From NCBI RefSeq assembly GCF_003576645.1, contig NC_044916.1:26834439-26898438 (forward strand): DNA of 64,000 nt, in the 5' to 3' direction. This DNA comes from Ipomoea triloba. Its lineage: Eukaryota; Streptophyta; Magnoliopsida; Solanales; Convolvulaceae. The notes beneath the pieces are model-generated. The model worked only from the letters and a program-made list of their open reading frames with translations. It had not been told where the DNA came from and ran no database searches. Each line of letters starts with the position of its first letter. Positions within the stretch are counted from its first letter, which is position 1. Made by a program: the position numbers and the translations under genes. This document shows positions 25,880-43,278 of the stretch, one piece after another.

Positions 25880-26300
25880 TGTTATAATAATAATAATTAA
25901 TTAAACCAAGTGAGAATGCAAAAGCAAGTGGCAGCAGATTGAAGAAAAATTCAGCAGTAGCACATTAATGATAAAAGTGGATGTTAGGTGAATTAGCAAG
26001 ACTTAATGTTAGGCATGGATGCATAATTATGTTAGGCATGCATGCATGAAACATGATTAAGTGGTAAAGTTAGGCATGTCTTTGACATAGCAAATAAACA
26101 AATGGTAGAAGTACTACACGTAGCATCTTTCCTTTACTATATATATATATATATATATGTTGTACTAGCTTGTTGTGTATTAGGAATGCAGTAGTGTACC
26201 GAAACAAAGAAATAAATTTTCCATTCCTACTCATCTTTCATAATCCTTCCCTCTTTCTCTCAATATTATATAGATATATTTAGATTAAATATATCTAACA
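25880..26300 (+). repeat. 5' LTR of copia element
   Basis: 421 bp, TG...CA. Differs from the 3' LTR mainly in the lengths of its (AAT) and (TA) tracts. Confidence 0.93.
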
Positions 26301-26302
26301 TT

Positions 26303-26314
26303 TGGTATCAGAGC
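26303..26314 (+). other. Primer-binding site (initiator tRNA-Met type)
   Basis: TGGTATCAGAGC, two bases after the 5' LTR. It is the standard copia primer-binding site. Confidence 0.93.
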
Positions 26315-26356
26315 CTATCAACCTTCCAACCCCGAGATATTTTTCCTTAGTGAAGT

Positions 26357-29107
26357 ATGGCCAATAATTTCAATATTGTATGGTCGGGTCCTAAATTAGA
26401 TGGGAAACTCGATTACAATTATTGGCAAATTATGATGACCACACATTTGAAAGCTCAAAATCTTTGGAGCTATGTTGATCCTGGTATACCAGAAGGAGCT
26501 GATGCAGCTGTTGTACGGCGAGATCAATTAGCCTTGGGACAAATTCACCAAGGTGTTCACTACTCCATTTTTGGGCAACTAGCTCGTGCTGAAACAGCAA
26601 AAGAAGCTTGGGACATCTTAAAGGTGTCAAACAAAGGAGTCGACCGGTCATAGAAGTCTAAGCTGCAGACGTTGAGAAGGTTGTATGATCGTTGTGAGAT
26701 GGCTTCTACAGAAACCGTAGATATGTATTTCTCTCGTCTTATTGATCTTGTAAATAAGATGAGGTTATACGGAGACACAATTGAAGATGATGCAGTGGTT
26801 GAAAAAGTTCTACGAACGATGCCGATAAAGTATGACCATGTGGTGGTTTCAATAACAGAGTCACACGATACCGAGGACTTGACAATTGCTGAGTTAAAAG
26901 GTATGATAGAAAGTCATGTTGAAAGAATTGCGTCAAAATCGGAACCACTAGCAGAAGAAGCTTTGAAGAGTCAAGTCACCCTTAATATGACTGGCTCAAA
27001 TCAAAGAGGTGGAGGATCAGGTAGAGGTTGCGGTAGAGGAAGAGGAGGATTTAGAGGAAGAGGACGTGGTAACTCTTATCAAGGAAGAGGACGTGGCAAC
27101 TCCAATCAAGGAAGAGGAGGAGGTAATGCCATGCAAGGTAAATTTCCATTTAATTGCTACAATTGTGACAAGTATGGACACAAAATTGCAGATTGCTGGT
27201 ATACAGAGGAAAATCATGAAAATCAAGCAACTGTTGCTGAAAAATCTGGTGAGAGTTTTACTGAACCTGAAAGCTTATTTTTGGCCAGTAACAATTTATC
27301 TGCAGATGAAAACATATGGTTCTTGGATACTGGATGTAGTAACTATATGTGTGGGAAGAAAGAATTGTTTTCAGAGTTGGATGAATCAATACGATCTGAG
27401 GTGACATTTGGAAATAAGTCAAAAGTGTCAATTTTGGGAAAAGGTAAAATCTCTATTCAATTGAAGGATGGTACTCACAATTTTATATCCGATGTTTTCT
27501 ATGTTCCTGAATTACACCAAAATTTGTTGAGTATGGGACAATTGTCAGAAAAAGGATATAAAATTAATATCACTCGAGGGTGTTGTACCATTATTGATGC
27601 CAAGGGAGTTTTGATTGCAAAGGTAAATATGTCTCAAAATCGACTATTTCCTTTAAAAATCAATCATGCATTTCTTACTTGCTTTAATTCTGAGATCCGC
27701 GATGATAATTGGTTGTGGCATATGCGGTTTGGGCATTTTCATTTCTCAGGATTAAATTACTTAGCAAGAAAGAAACTTGTTTCTGATTTGCCGATTATTA
27801 ATGTTCCTGACAAAATTTGTGAAAGTTGTTTGATTGGGAAGAAGCATTGAGAACCTTTTCCTGTAGGCAAGTCCAAAAGAGCCACAAAGCAATTGGAGAT
27901 TGTTCACTCAGATCTGTGTTCATTAGAAGTCCCTTCAAATGGAGGTTGTAAGTATTTTATTACCTTCATTAATGATTTCAGTAGGAAAACATGGGTTTAT
28001 TTTCTGAAACAAAAGTCATATGCATGTGATGTTTTCTAACAATTTAAGGTGTTTGTTGAAAAACAGAGTGGTCATCAGATTAAAGTTTTGAGAACTGATA
28101 AAGGTACAGAATATATTGCTTGTGATGAATTTTTAAAGAAAAATGGTATCCAGCATCAGATGACAGCTAGGTACACTCCACAACAAAACGAAGTGGCTAA
28201 AAAGAAGAATAGATCTATCATGGATATGGTGAGATGCATGATGAAATCTAAAAACTTGCCTAAACCTTTTTGGGCAGAAGCTGTTGTTTGTGCTATTCAT
28301 GTGTTGAACAGGTGTCCAACGAAAAGTGTTTGTGATAAGACACCTGAGGAGGCTTGGAGTGGAAAAAAGCCATCTATCAGACATCTCAAGGTTTTTGGAT
28401 GTTTGGCATATGCACATGTGCCAGATCAGTTGAGAAAGAAGTTGGATGATAAAGGTGAGAAGTGTATTTTTATTGGTTATAGCGACACTTCAAAGGCTTA
28501 TAAATTGTATAATCCTGAAACTCAAAAGGTTGTTATAAGTCGTGATGTCACTTTTGATGAATATGGTGCATGGGATTGGTCAACTAAAGAAGAAAGGTCA
28601 GTTGGTGTTCCCATTATTCCTGATAATGAGCAATTGGTTTCAGATAATGTTCAGTCTTCTTTACAGCCAGAGTCATCAATTCGGAGATCTCAACGCGAGC
28701 GCCACTTACCAGCTCGTTTAGAAGATTATGTTTTGGGTAATGATAATGACTTGTCTGATGAAGAGATTGTTCAGTTTGCTCTTTTTGCAGATAGTGACCC
28801 TATATCATTTGAGAAGGCTGCTACAGAAACTCATTGGCTTAATGCAATGGATGAGGAGATTCATGCCATTGAAAAGAATGGTACTTGGGAGTTAACTGAA
28901 TTACCTCCCGAAAAGAAGCCAATTGAAGTAAAGTGGGTCTACAAAACCAAATACAAGTCAAATGGTGAGATTGACCGTCTCAAGACATGGTTGGTAGCAA
29001 AGGGTTACAAGCAAAAATCAAATATCTTTACAGAGCCCTTGAAGACAAAGACATCTCTCAAACTGAAGAAAGAAATTGGGATGAGGAATATATCCAACTT
29101 GGTTTAA
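26357..29107 (+). pseudogene. Copia gag-pol remnant (gag, protease, integrase, truncated RT)
   Basis: The ATG at 26357 opens gag (YWQIMMTTHLKAQNLWSYVD). Next come an Arg/Gly-rich stretch, the CCHC knuckle CYNCDKYGHKIADCW (near 27155-27200), the aspartic protease motif WFLDTGCSNYM (near 27320), the GAG-pre-integrase WHMRFGH motif and an integrase with VHSDL, RTDKGTEY and a QQNEVAKKKN Glu motif. The RT-proximal region reaches KWVYKTKYKSNGEIDRLKTW. The frame then jumps directly to the extreme C-terminal FTEPLKT tail, so the RT core and RNase H are missing. Three in-frame stops occur: TAG 26651-26653, TGA 27848-27850 and TAA 28037-28039. It encodes no working polyprotein; any mobility would need enzymes supplied by another copy. 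Confidence 0.92.
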
Positions 29108-29112
29108 GGGGG
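29106..29112 (+). other. Polypurine tract
   Basis: AAGGGGG, three bases before the 3' LTR. It is the expected plus-strand priming site. Confidence 0.8.
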
Positions 29113-29115
29113 CAA

Positions 29116-29546
29116 TGTTATAATAATAATAATATTATTATTATTATAATTAATTAAACCAAGTGAGAATGCAAAAGCAAGTGGCAGCAGATTGAAGAAA
29201 AAATTCAGCAGTAGCACATTAATGATAAAAGTGGATGTTAGGTGAATTAGCAAGACTTAATGTTAGGCATGGATGCATAATTATGTTAGGCATGCATGCA
29301 TGAAACATGATTAAGTGGTAAAGTTAGGCATGTCTTTGACATAGCAAATAAACAAATGGTAGAAGTACTACACGTAGCATCTTTCCTTCACTATATATAT
29401 ATATGTTGTACTAGCTTGTTGTGTATTAGGAATGCAGTAGTGTACCGAAACAAAGAAATAAATTTTCCATTTCTACTCATCTTTCATAGTCTTTCCCTCT
29501 TTCTCTCAATATTATATATATATATTTAGATTAAATATATCTAACA
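29116..29546 (+). repeat. 3' LTR of copia element
   Basis: 431 bp, a near-identical partner of 25880-26300. Confidence 0.93.
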
Positions 29547-29780
29547 TTTACTTTATTTTTCATTCATCAAATCTTGCAGATCAATAGTTTGGATTTGCCT
29601 ACGCGTTCTAACCTAAGGATTGGTTTTAATATGATTAGGATTACAGACAAAAACACACGGACAAACTCGAATAAAAAAAAATGGATGACGGAATGAAACA
29701 CTATAACAACAATCTTTCAAACATAATGAAACACACAAGGCAAAAACCACCAAATGCACTAACACAAAAACGACCGCAAA

Positions 29781-30107
29781 TTATATTGTGGACCATGGTC
29801 CATAATGCATTGTAGACCATGATCATAGCTGATACTGCAGTTGTGTTGAATGGATATTGTAGTTGTGTTGAAAGGAAACTGCAATTGCACGGAATAGAAA
29901 TTGTTCATCTATTCAACACAACTGCAGTATCCGTTCAACACAACAACAGTATTTTTTCAATACAACTGCAGTATCTTTTCAACACAACTGCAGTTCCAGA
30001 TGGATGACACGGTCTCTGTTCCGCGCAACTGCAGTTCCCTTAGCTTTCAACACAATTGTAGTATACTTTCAACACAAATGCATTGTGTACCATGGTCCAC
30101 GGTATAA
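29781..30107. mobile_element. Foldback element with CAACACAACTGCAGT repeats
   Basis: Ends TTATATTGTGGACCATGGTC (left) and CCATGGTCCACGGTATAA (right). Flanks CGACCGCAAA and CGACTGAAAA (30108-30117) form a plausible 10-bp TSD with two mismatches. Inside, a ~20-bp word around CAACACAACTGCAGTAT occurs about eight times, on one strand in the left part and on the other in the right part. No ORF of note. Confidence 0.7.
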
Positions 30108-30117
30108 CGACTGAAAA

Positions 30118-31086
30118 ACGACTACCATAGAAATAGGAAAACGGGAAATTATAACCAAAAAAAAAAAAAAGTACAGCTGCCGAATGGGTTTAACACTGGG
30201 AATTTTCAATGCACAAAGCCATTATTAAATATTGCACGTGACAGAAAATGTTAGCCCCACCAGTTAAAAAAAAAAAAGAAAAAAAGAAAGAAGCAAACCA
30301 TACACACAATACCGACCAAAAAAAAAAAAAAAAAAGCCTGCCGAGACGCCATGGACAAACATACACCATAACAACATGCAACAAACCACCAATCAAAATT
30401 TATTAAAAAAAAAAAAAATTAACACACATAGAATCCCTAATTTAAACCATTTTTTTTGGTACAAAAAACAAGTGCAGGAGCCGACTAGAAGCAATCCACA
30501 TAGCTTCGATGCACAAACATAATAATTGAGATTGCACATTGCTACAAAAACACTAAAAACCCATACATGACAATGAATAGATACAAAAACTAAAGACAAA
30601 GCCCATTTGTAAAAACACTATGCCGTACAAAACCAAAGCGCCCAGAACCCCCATAACATTGGACGCCCCCACAACCACAAAATGCTAATTGTTAACAGGA
30701 ACACAGAATAAATGCACAACTACAGTCAAGAACGATGCACGATACATACCTATTGAATAAAAATGTAAAGTAACATACTTGGCGAATCCATAGCACCACA
30801 CGCTCACAAAAAGAATTCAACAATACGAGGAGGCAAGAATCCACGTCAAAACACAAAGAAACACTACTAAACTCAATGAAAAATGGCAAAAACACATAAT
30901 AATCTCTCACAAGGTCACAACTATACTGCTTGACCACAAAGTCTTTAGCAAATTTTGATTGTTAACTATTAGATAAATAGATTAAATCTCATTTCGAACA
31001 AACTAAAAACTAAATAATTATTTTATAAAAAATTAAAAGTCATGGGCCTTGCCTAGGTAATTCAAGCTCGGTTGCAGTTTGTGTTA
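30118..31086. other. Spacer with poly-A tracts
   Basis: Several 12-18-bp A runs and AC-rich sequence. Short minus-strand ORFs here have no recognisable domain and low-complexity composition. I see no gene. Confidence 0.5.
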
Positions 31087-32181
31087 GGCTATGTTTGGCA
31101 AACCTAGTTGAAAGTTGAAAAGTAACTGAAAGCTACAAAGCTATAAGCTAGAAGCTGAAAATTAAAGAGTTGTTAAACTAGTTGTTAACTTGTTATCCTT
31201 AAAAATGTTTGATATAATTAATTTTTTGATAAGATGATAAATGTAAAAAAAATTAAAAAGGATATCTTCATAAAATTTAATTAGTTTTAAATTTAAATAT
31301 GTTTGTTTACATATAAAATAATGAAAGTAATATATTTTAATAAAATATAAAGTAAGAACGTATATTTGGAAATATATAAAGTAAAACAAAATGTTTATAG
31401 TTCATAAAATTAGTTCATACAAAAATTAGGGTCACACTTGTGTGAGACCGTCTCACGGATCTTTGTTCGTGAGACGGGTCGGGTCGGGTCGAAACACCAT
31501 GCAAATGTCACACTTATATATGCAAATGTCATACTTATATGCTCAAATATAATACTAATTAGGAATACAATTTTTATTACTTATAAGAGAAAAAGTATTA
31601 CGTTTTCCATAATAAGTAATGTTGACAAGTTTTTCTTACTTATAAGTGAAAATATAATACTTTTGAGGAAAAATGTAATACTTTTAAATCGAAATGTAAA
31701 AGTATTGTATTTTCCCTTAAAATATTACATTTACCCTTATAAGTAACAAAATTTTTATTTCTGATTAGTATTACATTAGAGCATATAAGTATGACATTTG
31801 TACGTATAAGTGTTACATTTACATTTTGACCCGACCCGACCCGACATGTCTCACGGTGAGACGGTCTCACATAAGTTTTTGCCCAAAAATTAATGTTCAA
31901 ACGCACAAATATTAAATTGAAATTACAACCAAAAAGATTTTTATTAGGAGGGGTAAAGGATGTCATTTATTTAAAATAATAAGGGTAAAGATGAAAAAAA
32001 AACGTTAAGAAACTACTAGCTTATTTTTGAAACGCTATCTAAAATTTCAAAATAAACTTTAATTTTATTTTAAGTTACTAGACCTTATTATTTTGGAAAA
32101 ATTACAAAGCAGAAATTATAGCTTATTCATAAGTTAAAATAAGTTATAAGCTTCTAAATAAACTCTACCAAACAGAGAGCC
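31087..32181. mobile_element. Tourist-like (PIF/Harbinger) element with a nested MITE
   Basis: Ends GGCTATGTTTGGCAAAC (left) and CTACCAAACAGAGAGCC (right) fit the Tourist pattern. Both are flanked by the 3-bp duplication TTA (31084-31086, 32182-32184). Without the nested insertion it is about 630 bp, too short for a transposase. A truncated inverted relative lies at about 39655-39765. Confidence 0.72.
31429..31883. mobile_element. MULE-type MITE with GTGAGACCGTCTCAC ends
   Basis: 455 bp flanked by the perfect 9-bp TSD CAAAAATTA (31420-31428, 31884-31892). Subterminal inverted repeats TGTGAGACCGTCTCAC and GTGAGACGGTCTCACA are followed by GGGTCGGGTCGGGTC in the left arm and its complement in the right. 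The whole element can fold into a long hairpin. Confidence 0.9.
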
Positions 32182-32480
32182 TTAGTGTAGATATCAGTAT
32201 CCTTGTCAGAGACTCAGAGTGATATTAAGTTCTAGATTATGCCAATAATTTTGTAGTAACTCTCTCAAATAGCAAAATAGGAGGTCTAGTTGGAATTGAA
32301 AATCTAGATTTATCAAAACAATACATTTCATCCACTCTAACAAGAATAAGTGTTGTGTAATATGATATTGCAGAAGGATTCATATCCTGCTGGGAAACAC
32401 GAAACAAGATCACACGATTGTACAACACAACATACAACTAACATTTAATTTTCAATCCTAAGCAACGCCAATCCTTTCCC

Positions 32481-34149
<1,669 letters not shown>

Positions 34150-34150
34150 T

Positions 34151-34156
<6 letters not shown>

Positions 34157-34213
<57 letters not shown>
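34157..34213. repeat. (TA)n microsatellite
   Basis: TA run about 80 bp upstream of the GSTU-b start codon. Confidence 0.95.
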
Positions 34214-34215
<2 letters not shown>

Positions 34216-34665
34216 CAAATAATATATATTTAGTATATTAATAATATACTTTTAATATATTAAAAATATATATTATATTTATAATCCACGCAACTATGTG
34301 AACCATAGTAAGCACTATAATTTGCCATACTTAGACACAACTCATAAGTTGTACTCCGTCCTCCTCACTTTATTTCTCTCTTTCAAATATTTAAATATTT
34401 TTTCCAATTTATCATTTATTTCTTCTTTCTTTTGCAATTAATTTTACTACAAATAAATTCGAGTTTTATGTCAACTATCATGTAGTGTGATGGTATTCAG
34501 TTATCATTTCAAATAGGCGGTAATAGGTTTGAACTTCGGTGATAACAGCTTAGATTTTTTTAACTGAAACTGTTTGAGAAAGTATAAACCAATTAATAAA
34601 TATTACTTTGTACAGAATCATGAGTACTTTTAAAAAATTGGGATTTTTTTGCTCATTGGCTACCC

Positions 34666-34696
<31 letters not shown>

Positions 34697-35663
34697 TAAT
34701 TTAATTTTTTTTTGTCATATATTACTAATTTCACAAAAATAAGATAGAGAATAATTAAATGATAAGATGTATGAATTTTTTGGTGCGAGGTACCAAAATG
34801 AAAATAGTTGAATGTATGGAGTATTTCTGTTTTATATGCTGGACAAATGTGCCCCCTCTCTTTTTAAATTAATTTTATTATCTCTACAAGTATTTTTGTT
34901 CGTGCATTGCACGGAATGAATTTGTTATAATATATTTGGATCAATATACATTTATATAAATTATAACATCGAATATTATATAGCGTAATTCGGGAGTGAC
35001 ATTGATAATTGACATATTTAATTTGTAAGTGACATAAATTACAATTATCAGAGTCATACATGTACTTAAGATGGAGCATCCAGATTTGTCTATCGTTCTC
35101 ATGTGGAGATTATATATTCTCATATGATTCTATAGACATACATGCATGTACCCCTAATCAACCCAAACTCATTATTCTCATATAATTCTATAGCTATACA
35201 CGTACCCCTAATCAACTCAGGCTCAGACTTTAGTCCAGGTGAATTTGAATTAAGAAGTTTCGTGTTTTCAATTTCTTTAGATAACGTTCAACAATATCAT
35301 ATCGGGGCAAAACAAAAGCCTTCCCTATCAAATATGTTGTGCATATCTACAAAATCAAGCCCTCCATAACAAGACAAAATGTTTTATTCAAAATTTAGGA
35401 CCACTCGATTATTGTTATATATATCTCTTTATATCTTGTTGCCGGCCGGCCAGTCTCTATCTGATCTGACGTTGGTGGCATCTTACCAACCTTTTTCCAC
35501 ATAGACTGAGGATATGATGTGATAGATGTCCCACAAATTCAACCAAACTCAAATTCTTAATTCTATAAACTTAATTAATGTATACACTAGTCGTATATGG
35601 ATATTATATTGCAAAATTAAAACAACATTATATTATATTGCAGCTAAGCTATGATTTCAATTC
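34214..35663. other. Spacer GSTU-c to GSTU-b
   Basis: AT-rich. The part up to about 34850 is homologous to 39180-39640 upstream of GSTU-d, a remnant of the GST duplication unit. A half copy of the MITE seen at 46341-46606 lies at about 34985-35042 (GAGTGACATTGATAATTGAC). No gene is recognised. Confidence 0.6.
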
Positions 35664-40552
<4,889 letters not shown>

Positions 40553-40665
40553 CACTTTTAGTCTTATGACTATAGATGTATTGTTAATTGGAGTTTACGA
40601 TTTTCAAAATTGTCAATTAACCTATTCAATTTTTCTCAGTTTCAATCTCTCTGGCGAAGTAGCTG

Positions 40666-40749
<84 letters not shown>

Positions 40750-41720
40750 AAAAAAAGTAGCTAAAATTTTTTAATAGCTAAAATTATGAGGGAAATTTTG
40801 TCTTTTGCTTCTTTTATTCTCTCTCTTCTTTTTTTCCCCCATTTTCTTGCTCTGCTTGTTTGCCAAATTTCAAAGACTAGTGCTACTTGTTCTTGCTTTT
40901 GAATTTCTTGTTCTAGAAACAGTAAAAGACATTGGCGTCACCCACTTCCCCAAACTCTTCAAGCCTAAGTCTTATCCGTTTTATCTCCTCTCAAAACGGA
41001 TTTACCACCTAAGAATTGAAGAGAGATTCCATGATACATGTTTGCTCCGATTTTGGATTCCACCTCAGCTTCGGCTTTGGTTCCGGTGTCCTCTCCTTAA
41101 CCCCTACCGCAAAACAACCAATAATCACACTAATTATACAAAATCTAAACCAAGAGAGCTTAATTATAAGTCCCATTTAACCAACCGCCAGTGAAGGAGT
41201 TGGATTCATGTTGGCGTTGATTAGAACTGGAAGGCTTCAAAAACAAAAGATTTCAAAAACATACCAACATTGGGTTAATTAGAACTTATAATTAAGCTTT
41301 TTTGGTTTAGATTTTGTACAATTAGTGTGATTATTGGTTGTTTTGCAGCATGGATTGAGGAGAGGACATCAGAGCCGAAGTCGAGGTGGAATCCAAAATC
41401 AAAGCAGATAGGAATCTCTCTTCCATTCCAGGGTGGTGAATCCGTCCTAAAAGGAGATAAGGTGGATAAGACTCCTTGAATAGTACGAGAAATTGAGTGA
41501 CACCGCCTTTTACTGGTTCCAAAATAGAAAATTCAAAAGAACATGCAGCGCAAGACTTTGGAATTTGGCAATCAAGCCGAGCAATAATATTGAAAAGAAA
41601 GAGAAGAGAAAAAGCAAAAGACAAATTTGCCCTCATCATTTTAGTCATTAAAATTTTTTGACTACTTCTCGCTGGTAATTTGACCAGAGAAACACTCTAA
41701 TAGTCATAGCACTAAAAGTA
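40553..41720. mobile_element. Long inverted repeat with coding-like arms
   Basis: The left arm (to 41171) and right arm (from 41286) are inverted copies around a ~115-bp spacer: CTTAATTATAAG at the end of the left arm mirrors CTTATAATTAAG. Outer ends carry CTTTTAGTCTTATGACTAT and TAGTCATAGCACTAAAAG. Both arms encode the same protein-like string in outward-to-inward direction (left VKDIGVTHFPKLFK, right VKGGVTQFLVLFK), about 105-130 codons open. I do not recognise the family. The left arm also contains a TA microsatellite. Probably a foldback transposon that captured a gene piece. Confidence 0.7.
40668..40748. repeat. (TA)n microsatellite
   Basis: About 80 bp of TA inside the left arm of the inverted repeat. 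Confidence 0.95.
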
Positions 41721-43278
41721 AATTTTTTTGTAAAGAAGAATATTAAAAGTATATAATAGAGGGAAGTTAAAATTGCACTTTCACTTCTTTAATTATAGTG
41801 CATTTGATACTTCAATTATAAAATCAACACATTTGTTTCATTAATTATCTCATCACTTAATTAGTTAATTATAAGGTTTGGTCACTTAATTATTTATTCA
41901 GTTGTAGATATAATCCTTCAACCTATAATGGAATTAAATTTCATTTTTAACCGAAGAGCATGTATTTCAACTTATTAATTTAGTCAAGATCGTATTTTAT
42001 TGAGATCTTATTTTCTAGGTTGTTGATCCTATTTTCTAGTCTTCAAACACTTACGTAAAGGGTCACAAGCTTTGTAAGAAGACAAGACAAGACATATGCT
42101 ATCTTTTTGTTACTATGTATTTCCACTGTCAAAGTTGTTACAAACATCAGTGACCCGATCTCTGTTCTGCAACTTTATACCTTAATTATTCTACAAAGAA
42201 TTATTAATCTAATAGGAATATTGCCATTTTTTCTTCCTGATTCTATTCTCTAATGTTTCCAGATTGTATTCTGGATGTGTACCTAATCATCATCAAACAC
42301 ATTTCATCTTTTCACAATATACAGATAACCAAAATGCAAAGGGAAATGTGACAGAAAATTTTTACTTGAAAGGAATTTCAAACTGCATGATACTTAAACC
42401 CATTCTAAACAATTTCCAGTTTAAAATCAGTTCTTCAAATACCAACCAACAAGCACCAGGAGTAATGAATTTCTGAGCACAAGATTTGAAAGCCCTCTCT
42501 GACCTTTAAAAACTTAGAACACATCTAGGGTTCCCAGAATCCTAATCCCATTAAAAGGCAAGAGAAGAAGATATATGAACAGATATGCAGAACTCAAATA
42601 AATAAATAACTAAATAAATGACAAGATATGTCTATCAAAAGCAAGGTTAGCTAGTATGGTAATTGATATTCACCTGGTCAAAAAAAGTTGGACAACTGAA
42701 GCAAAGAATGGGAATACATCTTTATCATTCTTCCAGAGTAACAAAATGTCCTGTCCTCAGCTATATTATCACATATACCCGGATCACTTAAGAACAAGAA
42801 GAACAAGAACATCTTCAAAAGTTCTGGGTTCATCAATCTTCCCACTTTAAATAATTCAAGTCAGTCATAAGACAGTAATAACAATCTGGATACACAAGAT
42901 CAACATATGGTATGCCGTATGCTAATTGTATGGAGGCTAAGGCATTCATGTTGAATTTCCAGCAAGGCAGTATAGTACATTCACAAAAGAAAGACAAAAC
43001 GAAACAAAAGGAGAACTAAGAAAAGTGTATAAAATCTTAATAATTTTGCAAAGGTACTGAATTCTGCGGGTTCTTCAAGAGTTAATATAGAAAACCCCAA
43101 GCTGTTTAGACAAAGCAGAAATTCCACATATAAATAGCTATAAAGATTGAAAATCAAAATCAGACAACATCCTGGAATTAGAGAAGCCAAAACTGCTATA
43201 AAACTACAATGACAGCAATAATTGATTTAAAGTCCACATCACAACAAAATTTCTCAAATCAGGGCAAAGTGAGTCTAC
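41721..43278. other. Spacer downstream of the L1-domain gene
   Basis: Less AT-extreme from about 42250. It may include the 3'UTR of the minus-strand gene ending at 43279. No domain is recognised in its short ORFs. Confidence 0.45.

Larger units (their letters stand above)
25880..29546 (+). mobile_element. Ty1/copia LTR retrotransposon, internally deleted
   Basis: 3,667 bp flanked by the perfect 5-bp TSD TTTAC (25875-25879 and 29547-29551). LTRs start TGTTATAATAAT and end ATCTAACA. A primer-binding site complementary to initiator tRNA-Met, a polypurine tract and gag to integrase sequence are present, but most of reverse transcriptase and RNase H is absent. The two LTRs are almost identical outside microsatellites, so the insertion is recent. 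Confidence 0.95.

Noticed and set aside
30190..30937. Minus-strand ORFs rich in Phe, Leu and Cys
   Set aside because: Composition follows the poly-A tracts on the other strand; no domain or splice structure is seen.
34157..34213. TA run upstream of GSTU-b as a TATA box
   Set aside because: It is a long microsatellite, and the conserved TATA-like position shared with GSTU-a and GSTU-d lies closer to the gene.
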